From Mactra quadrangularis (lineage: Eukaryota; Mollusca; Bivalvia; Venerida; Mactridae): a stretch of DNA of 64,000 nucleotides. The notes under the pieces were generated by a model. It did not search any database, was not told the origin of the DNA, and saw only the letters and a list, made by a program, of their open reading frames with translations. The translations under genes and the position numbers were made by a program. Each line of letters opens with the position of its first letter. Position 1 is the stretch's first letter. Location of the stretch: the NCBI GenBank assembly GCA_025267735.1, contig CM046295.1:18508938-18572937 (forward strand), written 5' to 3'. Below are positions 11,575-22,649 of the stretch, piece after piece.

Positions 11575-11950
11575 CTGTCGAGCGTTGTAGTACAGGATCT
11601 CTACTTTCTCCGTGGAAGGTCACATCGAGATGAACTTTGTTTCGACCAATCAATGCGTAGCTTTCATCTAGACAAAAACACTATTAATCACATTTTGATT
11701 TCGTAATTTCTATTTTTAGAACAAGTTATGCATGCTAATTTAACAGCGGTATTATTCACAGTCTGCGATTGGGCGGCTCATTTCAAATTGCGTGACATAG
11801 ACGATGTAAACAAGTTACGTATCATAACAATTTTGTCATGAATATTATGATGAGAAAAGGTCGCCTGAATGTGACCTTCGTTTGGAAAAGGCCAGATCAA
11901 AATTAGCGAGTATGCCAGCAGAAAATTTTAGATCGGGTTTTAATCATTTA
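11575..11950 (+). repeat. Dispersed repeat F, copy 2 (long)
   Basis: The longest forward copy: TACAGGATCTCTACTTTCTC, GACCAATCAATGCGTAGC, TTCACAGTCTGCGATTGGGC, GTGACATAGACGATG, and TTTTAGATCGGGTTTTAATC at the end. It matches 21757-22165 in inverted orientation nearly end to end. A frame that starts inside it and continues to 12211 is considered spurious. Confidence 0.75.
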
Positions 11951-12147
11951 ATCAGATTGAGAGATAGTGTCTTTAAAGTTTTGATACTGAAATCCGTGCT
12001 TAGAAAATATAGCTTAATCTTTCAAATGATCACACTTCTGTTAAATTTTCTTGTTTGTTTTATTTCAGATTGTTATGACCAGAAGTACGGAAACATCAGG
12101 CATATCAAGCTGGTGAATGTAAAACTATTGATCACTGCAGTAGAAGA

Positions 12148-12365
12148 ATGTTGTCCATTTAAGCTTGCCCTGCTGAAATTAAACAAGTCATCTCGGACTT
12201 TTTGTCCTTGAGATGTTTGTTGTCCATTTACGCGTGTCCTGCTGAAATTAAACAAGTCGTCGCGGACTTTTTGTCCTTGAGATGTTTGTTGCCCATTTAC
12301 GCGTGTCCTGCTGAAATTAAACAAGTCATCTCGGACTTTTTGTCCTTGAGATGTTTGTTGCCCAA
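12148..12365. repeat. Tandem repeat, 69-bp unit, about 3 copies
   Basis: The unit runs from TTGTCCATTTACGCGTGTCC through AAATTAAACAAGTC to TTTTTGTCCTTGAGATGTTTG. The three copies differ by a few bases; the first is the most diverged. Because 69 is a multiple of three, an open 23-residue protein repeat appears on the minus strand, but nothing else supports a gene. Confidence 0.85.
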
Positions 12366-12401
12366 GTAAATTTTAAAAAATGTGTTTTTGTTTTATTAAT
12401 T

Positions 12402-13800
12402 AAAAAGGATTCGTCCCCGAGCTATTTCGTACATATTAATTTACGTGTTTCGAAAAATTAGGGACATATTTGTGTACTATTTGATTCGTCCCCTAACTAT
12501 TTCGAACCCATATTTGTGGCTACATAGATATGTGGAGGCATATCCTTGTTTACATTTGATGCCTCCTCGAAGAATTTCGAACCCTAAATTTTCCAGGTTA
12601 TGAAAGATTCATCACCAAACCATTTCGACCCAAGGCTTTTTTTGGGTCCGAAGATTCCTCACCTAATATTTTAGTACGAAGTTTTTTGGGTACGAAAATA
12701 TAAGGGGACGAATCTGTTTACATCTCCATTCGTCACCTAACCATTTCGACCTAAGTTTTAATTCGGTACGAAAATATTAGGGGACGAATATTTAGATTCG
12801 TCCCCAACCATTTCGACCCAAGTTTTTATTAGGTACGAAAGTATTAGGGGACGAATTCGAAGATTCGTCACTACACTATTACGGCCCAAGTTTTTTGGGT
12901 ACGAAATTATTAGGGGACGAATCCGATTATTCGTCCCCTAATATTTTCGTACCCAATTATAACTTGGGTACGAAAATATAAGGGGACGAATCTTTGTTTA
13001 CATCTCCATTCGTCCCCAAACTATTTCAACCAAGTTTTTATTGGGTACGAAAGTATTAGGGGACGAAATCGAAGATTCATCACTAAACTATTTCGACCCA
13101 AGTTTTTTAGGGTACAAAATTATTAGGGGACGTATCCGAGGATTCGTCCCCTAATATTTTCGTACCAAGCTTTTTTTTGGAAACGAAAATATAAGGGGAC
13201 AAATCTTTGCGTTCGTCCCCTCATGTTTTCGTTCCCAAGTTATTGGGTACAGAAGTACTTGGGGACGATTCCGACGATTCGTCCCCTAATATTTTCGTAC
13301 CCAATAATAACTTGGGTACGAAAACATAAGGGGACGAATCTTTCTAACATCTCCATTCGTCCCAAACGATTTCGACTCTTGGGTACGAAATTATTAGGGG
13401 ACGAATCCGAGGGTTCGTCCCCTAATATTTTCGTACCAAGTTATTTGGAAAAGAAAATATAAGGGGATAAATCTTTGCGTTCGTCCCCTCATGTTTTCGT
13501 ACCCAAGTTATCATTGGGTACAAAAGTATTTGGGGACGAATCCTAATATTTTCGTACCCAATAATAACTTGGGTACGAAAACATAAGGGGACTAATCTTT
13601 GATTACATCTCCATTCGTCCCCGAAAATATAAGGGGATGAATCCCCCGATCATTTCGACCCAAGTTATTATTGGTTACGAAAGTATTAGGGGACGAATCC
13701 GAAGATTCGTCCCCAAACCATTTCGACCCAAGTTTTTATTGGGTACGAAAGTTTAAGGGGACGAATCCGAAGATTCGTCCCAAACCATTTCGACTCAAGT
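12402..13800. repeat. Satellite-like array of palindromic GGGGACGAAT units
   Basis: About 1.4 kb built from two complementary words, GATTCGTCCCCTAATATTTT and its reverse complement, joined by CGTACCCAA/TTGGGTACG spacers. Each unit is a near-perfect hairpin, and units repeat in alternating orientation with variable spacing. Short open frames inside are by-products. An isolated pair of the same word (ATTCGTCCCCTTACTGATTC) occurs at 58928-58955, inside an intron. The family is not recognised. Confidence 0.85.
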
Positions 13801-14405
13801 TTTTTGTGTGTACATTTCGTGTTTAGCTTTGGCGTGTTCAGGCGCGTATCTAGGCCGTTTTTGAGGTGACGCACAAAATAGTGCTCGAGGGCATGCTGTA
13901 CATGTTTATTTCGATGTATTTTGATGATACTAAAGCCACCGGTTGTATGCTAACAGAAATACCCTTTGTTCAATCCTATTTAAATACTATCTGTAATTTA
14001 TTTGGGCAAATACGAGTAAAAATTTGACATGTTGAATTATTTCGGCCCATACGGAAAACAAGTATAACAAGTTTAAATAAAAATATTCACATGCACTTCT
14101 TACCAGTACCGTTCAAAATGACATTTATTCAAATAATGCCTAACCCTGGTTAAGCATCCAATTTCTCAGTGTTTTTGGCACTTTTAGATTTTCGACTTCT
14201 GGAATCGAGGTTACGTGCGTAAAGTGCGTAGATCTAATGGCAGATACGCGCCTGATCTCAAAATAGACTTTGTACTCAGTCCCGATCCGGACGGTACGAG
14301 ATTTATTACACACCAAGAAAGATAACTCCAGAATTTGTACCTAATTCCGAACTTTAACCCGTATTCATTTTTTTCTCCGGAAATAAATCAATTACTTGGC
14401 GAAAA

Positions 14406-17058
14406 ATGTCGAAAGTAAAGGTCCATGTTGAATATTGGTGAGTAGTTGACTTTATAAAATGTTTATATTTCATTTTGTGAATGAATTAAATTGATATAAT
14501 GTCATTTATATCTTTTTCTGATTTAAAAACGCACATTTCGATTCGGACCCTAACCGATTCGGCCCATAAACTGTTCGTATCTATGACAAATAATAAAATT
14601 ATTGCATCAGATTTTTTTTCGATTTCTAGTTTCATATTTAATTAAAGGGAAAATACGAGACAATATGTGACGAAATTTACCTGTTCACGCTGTGGGTAGA
14701 AGCTTAGTTATGCATCCAAATAGATCAGTCATAGATGGTTATTACACAATATATGAGCACATCCAATGGATGAATTTGTAAGCAATGAGTCCAAGGTTTG
14801 AGTCTAGAGTCAGGCTGCATATTTTCTAACTCTGAGACAAATATACTAAATTACTAACAAGGCCAATATGTATCAGAGTTGAAGATTCAAGCACCTAATG
14901 TTTATTGTAGCCTCAAGATAGTCTCTATCTTCTTACTAAGTTACTTCCTGGTTGGACGGTAAATTTGCAGAGGCTAGGGTAACAGTAAAGTAACTCTACC
15001 TCTGAGACTAGGGCTTAGGAATGTCGTAATACAGACAACCCTTATAGCTTGGCTAAAAGGAGTAGGAATTTTGCCAAAGAAATAACACCGTGTTGTAAGT
15101 ATGTAAGAATTTGTTGAATAGGCTCAAATAGAAGATAATATGCTTTTTAATTTTAGGGGGGTCCTCGGGCATTTTTTTGTTTCTTTTTTTATTTTTTTGC
15201 CAATTTTTTTCTTTCTTTTTCCTATTCTTATAGGCATTTTAGCCTTTCTAACCGGCTGTTAAGGACGGCAGCCAGTTTCTAATAAGAACACTATAAAGAA
15301 ATGCAACATGAAATTAACAAATAAGTGTATCCAGTCTTCATTTGAGCATGATAACAAATAACTATCATCATACATGGATAGTTTGAATTACTAGAAACAC
15401 ACTATTGTCTGTGACATGACGCATCTATTTTATGTATATTTCAGTGGGGGGTGAGGTTATTTTCCACGGTTTCGGGCCCTTATGGAAGAAATCCTTACAG
15501 CGTCGCCTGAAGCCGAAGTAACTGGTGATATTGGTCGTAGTTGTAAGTATTATAATATTAATATCCTTATAATTGTAATTGCAGTCAGTAGAATTTTATT
15601 CAAAATTTTAGCTACAGTCCCTGCGTTTCAAATTACGAATCTTCCAAAATTGGGATAAAAATTCCCTTTAAATTTTAAACATTTGACTGTCGGAGTAGGA
15701 ATTTAAAGAAACAGAAACACGATGAATAGCCGCAAATACACTATTGAACCCAAATTGTGAAATTTAGAAAATATTTTGTGAAATTTTCATCAATTTTTAC
15801 CATCATGAAAAGACAGAATATTGGTCAACCCCAATCAGGAGCAAAAAAAAAATCACTGCAGAACTTTATCAGTATTCCAGCTCCTTATTGCTAATATTAA
15901 AATATAATGCCTCAACTTACTTTTTAGAATTTAATATTGTAGTCCAATAAAATTATGAAAATTTGGTTGTAAAAGTTTCTAAATACAAAGGGGATTAACT
16001 GTTGCATAACTAATTCTTAGCTCTATGTTTTAGTTATCTCCCTTTCATTTTGTATATACATAACATTTCTACATGAAGATTTTATTTTTTCTCAACCATG
16101 ATTATATTGAATAATTTCAGCATCATTTGAAGTCACGATCAATGGACAGCTTGTGTTTTCTAAACTAAAGTGTCATGGATTTCCAAAAACACAAGATGTA
16201 AGCTAATAATGTACTAAGTAATTTTTATGCTCACCTGAGCTAGCTCTGGATTAGCTTTTAGGATAATTGAATGTCCGGTGTTCGTCCACGATTGTTTGAG
16301 AACACTTTAGTGGTTACATTTTAGCCTCAATTCTTCAATTTGAGGATGCATGTCTAGGTGATTGCTGGGATGAGTTCAAACATGTGATTATATGATCTTA
16401 TATTATTTATTTTTACCACATGTTTTTACTATATGTAAACTGTGAAAATAAAAGAATTGTTCTGTTCTGTATCAAAATATATCAATCTTACTCTGTTTAT
16501 GTATGCACCAATGGTACTCAGGTGAGCGATAAAGGGCCATCATGGCTATCTTGCTTGTTAGTAGGGCTGTCACTGGCGATACGCCTGATGCGTATCTAGA
16601 TACGCTAGAACCGTATCCCAATTCATACTATAATATATTGCTTTTCAAACAAAGACACAGCTGCATATTGCTTCTGTCTTTAAGAACTAATTCAAAGGCT
16701 CAGATTTTTAGTATGAATGATGAAGGATTTTGTAAGGAAAGTGTCTGTAGCAGTCTTTTCCTTTTTAACATGCCCCTCATGATTAGTTTCTATAACATCA
16801 GCTTTGGATTTCACGGAACTTGTATAATACAAAGCTTGTTCTTTATTGCCTTCAAGCTAGCTTTATAGCAATGGGAAGAGTGTCTGCTTGCAATTTGTGA
16901 GGTTGTGGGTCGAATCTGAGTTCAGACCATGGATTTTTATCAAGTACATATATACATGTTTTTATTCGCAGGTGATAAAGGAAGTTGAGAGAGCTCAAAA
17001 TGGACAAAAATGTGAAGAAATTACAGATGCTCAAAGTCCCGGATGTATCATTTTATAA
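14406..17058 (+). CDS. MIEN1: MIEN1/Rdx12-type selenoprotein W family protein (selenocysteine form)
   Basis: Four exons with GT/AG borders and matching phases: 14406-14437, 15445-15542, 16121-16197 and 16972-17058. They join into a 97-codon frame if the TGA at 15452-15454 is read as selenocysteine. Residues 5-10 form the first beta strand (KVHVEY), followed at 11-14 by the redox motif Cys-Gly-Gly-Sec. The middle holds FEVTINGQLVFSKL, the part most typical of MIEN1. The C-terminus is Cys-Ile-Ile-Leu, a CAAX box of geranylgeranyl type, as in vertebrate MIEN1 (which ends CVIL and has two Cys in the redox motif). Family knowledge: thioredoxin-like Rdx proteins, membrane-tethered by prenylation, about 115 residues in vertebrates. 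A normal gene finder would stop after 13 residues or skip this gene. Identity is confident; Sec decoding depends on the SECIS element downstream. Confidence 0.9.
15452..15454 (+). other. In-frame UGA, probable selenocysteine codon
   Basis: The codon follows Cys-Gly-Gly, split by the first intron (TG at 14436-14437 joined to T at 15445). It is followed by Gly-Tyr-Phe-Pro-Arg-Phe in the same frame, which continues the family's conserved helix. Removing the UGA as an error is not needed: the position is exactly where selenoprotein W, V and SelW2 members carry Sec. Confidence 0.85.
16228..16559 (+). mobile_element. CACCTGAG/CTCAGGTGAG repeat in intron 3
   Basis: The left end TGCTCACCTGAG (16228-16239) and the right end CTCAGGTGAGCGA (16518-16530) are inverted. 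The right end continues TAAAGGGCCATCATGGC and CTTGCTTGTTAG. I recall this as a common molluscan non-autonomous element. It lies wholly in the third intron of the MIEN1-like gene. Confidence 0.65.
16865..16925 (+). mobile_element. tRNA-like SINE head in intron 3
   Basis: TAGCAATGGGAAGAGTG resembles a worn A box, and TGTGGGTCGAATCTG resembles a B box. No body or tail of the other SINE families follows, so this is a fragment. It ends about 45 bases upstream of exon 4 of the MIEN1-like gene. Confidence 0.45.
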
Positions 17059-17351
17059 AATATGAATGTTTCTATCTCCACACTATGGCTATGCTTGAAC
17101 TGGATGACTTTTCTTCAATGTGGATTTATCTTTGATTAGACCTCATAATTATTGTGATATGGAACCATTGCTTTGACCTCATACTTGAGAAAAAACTTAT
17201 ATATAAAATATAAAAATATATAAAATCAATCTCATTCGGTGTAATGATTCAAGCTGTGAATAACAAATGCCCTGTATATTATAACTTGACAAAATAACAT
17301 ATCAATTAAATTCTCTTTTCAAAAATCATAAAAAAACATAAACATAAAAAT

Positions 17352-17540
17352 ATGGTGGCATATTTCTGCCATCAGATAACCACATAACTAACATGTTACT
17401 TGAGTGGTTAACTAGTTTCCGTATCAAGTTAACCACTGAACTAAATGAACTTAAAAAGTTAACTAGTTAACGTAACTAGTTAACCTCTTAAGTCATTAGT
17501 TAGTTATGTGGTTATTTGGTGGCAGAAATATGCCACTATA
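17352..17540. mobile_element. MITE with GTGGCATATTTCTGCC termini, copy 1
   Basis: GTGGCATATTTCTGCCATCA and its near reverse complement TGGTGGCAGAAATATGCCAC bound a roughly 186-bp foldback with facing ATAACCACATAACTAA and TTAGTTATGTGGTTAT arms. TA flanks both ends. It lies in the 3' UTR of the MIEN1-like transcript, between the stop and the candidate SECIS. A shorter copy is at 48021-48135. Confidence 0.8.
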
Positions 17541-18193
17541 GCTTTATGATACATGTATTACTAATTGTTGTTTTATATTTTGATTTAAGCAAATGAGATT
17601 TTGCATTTCAGGTGTTGCACAATCAAAATGTTATAGCATAAAAAAGAGTTAATTAGACCAATATATATTTTAATAGAATTCAATCTGCACTAGTTTTTGT
17701 AGCTCTACGCATTTTGTTAAAAAGTCATATAAGATCTTGATTATTGATTGTCATCTCTTTAAGTGTCCTTAGATTTTTTGTTGTATGAACTTCGTAAATT
17801 CTTTTCACACCCAATCTTTCACCAAATTTTATTGTAAGTTTGTTTTTTTGTAAAGTTGTCAACAAAGGGCAGCAGGTCGAATGGAATAATCCTTATATTT
17901 GAAAACACTTTTTTATGTAACTGAAGTTTAATTTCAAATTAATTAAAAGAAAAGAGTTTACAATACTTCATTCATTATTTTTCCTTTTGTGTTATGAATG
18001 AAAAATTATGTTGAAAATTGTTTTAAAGATTTTATGAAATTTTTCCTCAGTTTGTATTTTGGATGAAAATTATGTCAAAATTTGTAGATTTTTTTATGGT
18101 TTCCAGTTCCCCTGAGCATTACTGTTGTACATTTTTGTGAACATTTATGTTTTATATTTATTTATTTTATCAAAATTGTCAAGGGTCGTCTCA

Positions 18194-18281
18194 TTTGTTG
18201 ATGAAGGGCTGATGACAAAATATTGTGTAAAAGCATACAAAGCTTGCAGTATTTTAGATGTATATTTCCTGTTAGATCAAC
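18194..18281 (+). promoter_or_regulatory. Candidate SECIS element, form 2
   Basis: Core read directly: ATGAC at 18212-18216 and AGAT at 18256-18259 can form the non-Watson-Crick UGAN/NGAN quartet. Helix II is AAAATATTG (18217-18225) paired with CAGTATTTT (18247-18255), nine pairs with one G-U. The apex has unpaired adenines (18229-18231), then a three-pair mini-stem AGC/GCT (18232-18234 with 18242-18244). This is the form-2 layout. Helix I is only partly formed: GTTGAT (18197-18202) pairs with ATCAAC (18276-18281). It lies about 1.15 kb after the UAA stop and before the first AATAAA at 18629. A fold program was not run, so this is a candidate. Confidence 0.6.
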
Positions 18282-18628
18282 TTATGAATCGGCCCTTAAT
18301 ATTTTGATTAAATTTTTTTCCACAAGTTTTATTATCCATATATATATATATATTATGTATTTTTTGCACTTTATATACATTAATGTATTACATTTGGACA
18401 AAATTCAACTTGCCTTGACAAGTTTTTTTGCATGTGCATTTTGTTTGAAGTAGGCGAGTTGAACTTGGCCAAAATATCAAATTTGTGATCAATTTTGTGA
18501 AACAATTTTATTTTATTTTTTGTTAATCATTACTTAGTTAATATTGCTTGTGAAAATTGACTTCGATACAAAAAAATACAATTCATATATAAATTTGCAT
18601 ACATTGAAATATCTTGAAAATAGTGTTC

Positions 18629-18634
18629 AATAAA
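18629..18634 (+). terminator. Poly(A) signal for the MIEN1-like transcript
   Basis: First AATAAA seen after the stop codon; a second lies at 18921-18926. Either would give a 3' UTR of about 1.6-1.9 kb that includes the SECIS candidate. Confidence 0.45.
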
Positions 18635-19021
18635 TTTGAAAAAATGTGGGCTTAAATTGTTCAACTATTTGAACAAAATACATTGTTTGATACCCACGGT
18701 TCGTACTGATTAATATTAATGGTTTGGCTGTCGGTATTCGACAATTGACGAAATAATATTATTGCTTTCAATATTTTGTTGGTGCTGAAATTTGGTATGA
18801 GTGTTCTTTTCTATAAATTTGGTTGCTATGGAAACTTACTGGTTAAAATTTGTTTACAATCTTAAAATACTTACACCAGGTATATTTATCAATTTTATAA
18901 TCATTCTTGTTTGTTTTTTAAATAAAATGATGTTATAAATAATATATTTGTGAAGTGTTTTTATTCGTAGAAGTCTTAGTTCTTATGTGTTACATTATGG
19001 GAAGAAGGATATGTAAGCGAT

Positions 19022-19084
19022 CGGATAGCTCAGTCAGGAGAGTTACTAGCCTTGTGAGCAAGGGACGCTGGGTTCAAAATGGGC
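19022..19084 (+). mobile_element. tRNA-like SINE head fused to a tandem array
   Basis: GATAGCTCAGTCAGGAGAG (A box) and CTGGGTTCAAA (B box) mark a tRNA-derived head. It runs directly into the 22-bp tandem array that follows. Confidence 0.6.
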
Positions 19085-19237
19085 AGGGCTGCATATTTTC
19101 CACAGCCGGGCTGCATAATTTCCACAGCGGGGCTGCATATTTTCCACAGCGGGCTGCATATTTTCCACAGCCGGGCTGCATAATTTCCACAGCGGGGCTG
19201 CATATTTTCCACAGCGGGCTGCATATTTTCCACAGTC
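19085..19237. repeat. Tandem array of GGGCTGCATATTTTCCACAG
   Basis: Seven units of about 21-22 bp alternate between GCATATTTTCC and GCATAATTTCC and between one and two extra G's. They form a higher-order repeat of three units (about 65 bp). The array is open in several frames on both strands, giving Trp/Cys-rich nonsense peptides that are not genes. Confidence 0.85.
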
Positions 19238-19464
19238 TGTGATATAGGGTGTATATGATTTTGAGCACTTAGGTCTCAGTGTGAGCAAGGACCATAGAAA
19301 CAAAGATGGTGCAAACTTAGTCCCCAAAAACAATGGGATTTATTCTAGATTGAGTGGCGTTGTTTCTGTTGATGCTGTCCACCCAAAGATTCAGCCTCTA
19401 CCCCCTCCCAATCGGACAATGCTTCCCTTAGGCCCCGAGTGAGCTTAAGGTGTGGAGAGTCTGT

Positions 19465-19775
19465 CATAGAAGCGACTCAGATTGGTAGCACGCAAGTCTA
19501 CAGGTCGTGGGTTCGATTCCCGGGCAGGGCATACCTTCGTGGAGCTTGGTCATGAAATTATTTCTGCGGCCATTCTCCCTCCTGCCAATGATTTTTAATT
19601 ATATAGGGCAGGTTTTTAGTCACTGACGGAAGTATGTGCTTAGTAGTTGGTTAACAGTAACTGTTAAATCCAGAGATTTAGCCTTTCCAGGAGGAGTGAG
19701 TAGGTTGACTGACCGCCGTTATATGACCTCTACAATGTGTTGCTACGGCGTTAAACCCAACAAACAAACAAACAA
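19465..19775 (+). mobile_element. tRNA-derived SINE, family B, near complete
   Basis: The head is GACTCAGATTGGTAGCACGC and GTGGGTTCGATTCCC. The body holds GTGGAGCTTGGTCATG, GGCCATTCTCCCTCCT and GATTTAGCCTTTCC. The 3' end is TGTTGCTACGGCGTTAAACC with an (ACAA)n tail. This is the most readable of the many family B copies in the window and serves as the reference. Confidence 0.9.
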
Positions 19776-20221
19776 GTCTGTCATAGGCGGTTAGTCATTA
19801 AAAACAGGCTTTATTGAAACCCCACAATATTTACACTACAGTAGATATTAAGGTTTTAATTTCTAGTTTTGTAACTTTTGTACGAGTGCAGTGCTAGACG
19901 TGTGCTTCAGGATTGTTTCAGTGTAAGATTTGAATCCTGCTGGAGAGTGGAGACTCTAGTTTTAATAGAGGACCTAAATGGTATGGGATTTTTCCTAATC
20001 GGGCACGAAAAGCAATGGAATTATAAATGAACCAGTGTCACAAATATACTATTTGTGATGTCATCGATGACGTCATTGCTTGGTCCGTTCCAATAACGTT
20101 ATATTAGCCAATATTATGTGAATCTTAATATGAACTTTAAACATTAATGGATATTTCACGTTTCTTCCTTATTATCTGAATACAGAAAACGGAGTTCACC
20201 ACACGTTTTCAACATATGTTT

Positions 20222-20520
20222 ATTTATTTATTTATTTATTGGAGTTAACGCCGTGTCAACACAATTTGGGTCATTTTACGGCGTCCAGCACACCTTTAGA
20301 ACCTAGCTTCCATGGACCATTGTTTATAACCAGTACTCACATACTCTTCCACAAGGCCGGAAACTTCTCCATATTATCTAATCAATGGAGAAAAATCGAC
20401 ATTATTGTCAAATTTTCATGGAAGGGTATAACCTCCCCGGGTGGGATTCGGACCCGCACCCCTCAGGAACGAGATTCCAAATCCCGGTACGCTACCAACT
20501 GCGATATCGACCCGGATTTC
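20222..20520 (-). mobile_element. tRNA-derived SINE, family A
   Basis: Reverse complement of the family A SINE at 641-922, from an (ATTT)n-type tail at 20222 to the tRNA-like head with GATTCGGACCCGCACCCC near 20446. A forward-strand open frame across it is accidental. Confidence 0.85.
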
Positions 20521-21756
20521 AACATATGTGACCTACCCTTAAATAACTTCACAACGCAAGACGATAGATATACAATAAAATTGATAAAATAGGTATATTG
20601 AGTAACTTTGCATCTTCTGGGAGAACTGTTTTATTGTTAAAACTGTCACTGTACGTCATCCAGCGTTTTTTGACTGAATGTATACGGTACTTTGTCAAAA
20701 TTGCGAGTCCCTCGTTTCTACTTCGCTGCCAAAATTATTTCCGTATTTCATCTTTAACGGCACTTACGGGAATTTATCCACCACCTCCGATATCGTAAAT
20801 GACATCGCACGCCTTCGAGATTTTCCGTGATTTTTCTACTATACAGCTATGAGTCTATGACATTATTTATTTGTTGCTTTTGTTTTACTGAGTTTGTTTT
20901 TGGTTTTGACTCAGCTACTATATTTTTGTCTGGTCTTCCAAGCATCGTTGTGACATATTTTCCTGTTCTTTCAAGGGTTCTAAACATCGCTCCAAATTTA
21001 ACCCGCAAAATCGCATGTTGGCAAAACATTTTTATGGGTGAACAGTATACGAAATTAGGATATGAAAGTGGTTGCCGAACAGATTATTTTAAGAGCAAGT
21101 TTTTGTTATCTCACTTCAGAATTTTGGTTGCCCAAAAGAAATTGTTGGTTGTCCGAACTAAAAAGTGGTTGTCCCGGGCAACTGAGCATCCACTAATTTC
21201 GTTGACTGGGTGAAAAACCTGCTGGCGAACAAAAAAAAATGTATCTATATGTTTTATATCTGGATAGATTCTGAAATAACCACTGGCTGTCGGCATGAAA
21301 CAGTCCCCAAAAAGAACTATTTTTTGCCGACAGACAGTGCCAAGGAACCTATATAATTCATTTTATTATATATAGGGTCCACGCCTATGCTGTGGAACGT
21401 GATTACAAGAGGTGCGAGTTGACGTACATTTAACAGTTAACACAATGGCTGCAATTCATTCGTGGTTTCATTTGTTTTGGCTTTCCTATACAAGTATCCA
21501 AACACCAATTAAAACGATTTCATACGTACTATATCACTTTTTGAACTAGTCGCCTAAAACATTTCCAATCAAATTCACTGATAATTTAAGAATTAAATTT
21601 ACTTTAAGCTTAAGTTAAAGGCTTTGTTTATTTTTATTTATTAGTTCTGAAATTATGTTCGTCGATAACATTCCTTTATCGCTATGAGAAACTTACTTCG
21701 ATTTGTTTATGTTCGGAAGATCCGTGAGTTTTTGTAAGAGTGTGATAGAAATTAAT
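20521..21756. other. Intergenic, no gene recognised
   Basis: A 128-codon forward frame at 20827-21213 is open, but it has no splice support or family resemblance. Around 21110-21190 the words GGTTGCCC, GGTTGTCCG and GGTTGTCCCGGGCAAC recur, suggesting a decayed small element. Confidence 0.35.
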
Positions 21757-22165
21757 ATATTTTAAAAGGGAGATTACCAATCTGATTAAAACCCGATCTA
21801 CAATTTTACCGCTCGCATACTCGCTAATGTAGATCTGGCCTTTTCCAAACGAAGGTCACGTTCAGGTGACCTTTTCTCATCATAATATTCATGACGAAAT
21901 TGTTATGATACGTAACTTGTTTACATCGTCTACGTCACGAAATTTGAAATGAGCCGCCCAATCGCAGCCTGTGAATATTACCGCGGTTAAATTAGCAAGC
22001 AAAACTTGGTCTAAAAATAGAAATTACGAAATCAAAATGTGATTATAGTGTTTTCTTCTAGATGAAAGCTACGCATTGATTGGTCGACACAAAGTTCATC
22101 TCGACGTGACCTCAAAGGGAAAAAGTACAGATCCAGTACGACCGTGGTCTACTGGATATGTGTTT
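21757..22165 (-). repeat. Dispersed repeat F, copy 3
   Basis: Inverted relative to 11575-11950 and matching it almost throughout, for example CTGATTAAAACCCGATC, CAAACGAAGGTCACG, CGTAACTTGTTTACATCGTC and GATTGGTCGACACAAAG. Two of the long copies are thus 10 kb apart in opposite orientation. Confidence 0.75.
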
Positions 22166-22184
22166 ACGCAGATTGGGTGATTAC

Positions 22185-22649
22185 TAGGGCTGCTGCGAGT
22201 ATCCGAGTACTCGGATAATCGCGATCCCGACAAGAAAATCGAGTATGAATATTCGGCACTTCCGATATCGTCGGATCGCGATTCATTTTTACAAAAAAAG
22301 AAATAAACTGATAAGTTAAATTACCATCAAAGATGAGCTGTGCTACGTATGAAAACATATAAATCAACGTATTTTGTGCACCTCGCATTTTCAGCACACG
22401 CAAAAAAAACCTCCTTTGAATCTCAAACATGACGCTGCAGACGGTTATGTTAAAAATGCAATAATTTAAGTGTAATTCTTCACTATTTTGTTATAGTTTT
22501 ATTTATATTCATATATGTACATGTTGGTTGTATATATGAATTTCTGTATGCTTTTCATTAACCGGTGATTCGTGGTTCGATTCGTGAATCGTTCTTCATG
22601 AATCGTGGTTCGGATCGGATCGCTTCCTGCTTAACGATCCGCAGCCCTA
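22185..22649. mobile_element. hAT-type MITE with perfect 8-bp target duplication
   Basis: The 465-bp element starts TAGGGCTGCTGCG and ends CGATCCGCAGCCCTA. It is flanked on both sides by GTGATTAC (22177-22184 and 22650-22657). An 8-bp duplication with TAGGG/CCCTA ends is diagnostic of hAT elements. Inside, both sub-terminal regions carry words such as ATCGCGATCC, CGGATCGCGATTC, GAATCGTGGTTCGG and GGATCGGATCGC. No transposase is encoded. Confidence 0.9.

Noticed and set aside
12073..12324. Minus-strand frame with a repeated 23-residue peptide
   Set aside because: It arises only because the 69-bp tandem unit is divisible by three. No signal peptide, splice sites or upstream exon support a gene.
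16561..16620. Possible third hAT end (TAGGGCTGTCACTGG)
   Set aside because: No matching opposite end or 8-bp duplication could be found nearby, so it may be chance or a solo fragment.
17085..17155. Alternative SECIS around GGATGAC...GATTAG close to the stop codon
   Set aside because: An ATGA and a downstream GA are present at plausible spacing, but the intervening sequences cannot form helix II.
19030..19333. Overlapping Cys/Trp-rich open frames on both strands
   Set aside because: They are translations of the 22-bp tandem array and the adjoining SINE, open in several frames at once.
20239..20592. 117-codon forward frame
   Set aside because: It is the reverse complement of a family A SINE, including its tRNA-like head.
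20827..21213. 128-codon forward frame
   Set aside because: Composition is not protein-like beyond one hydrophobic start, there are no splice signals in phase, and I recognise no family.
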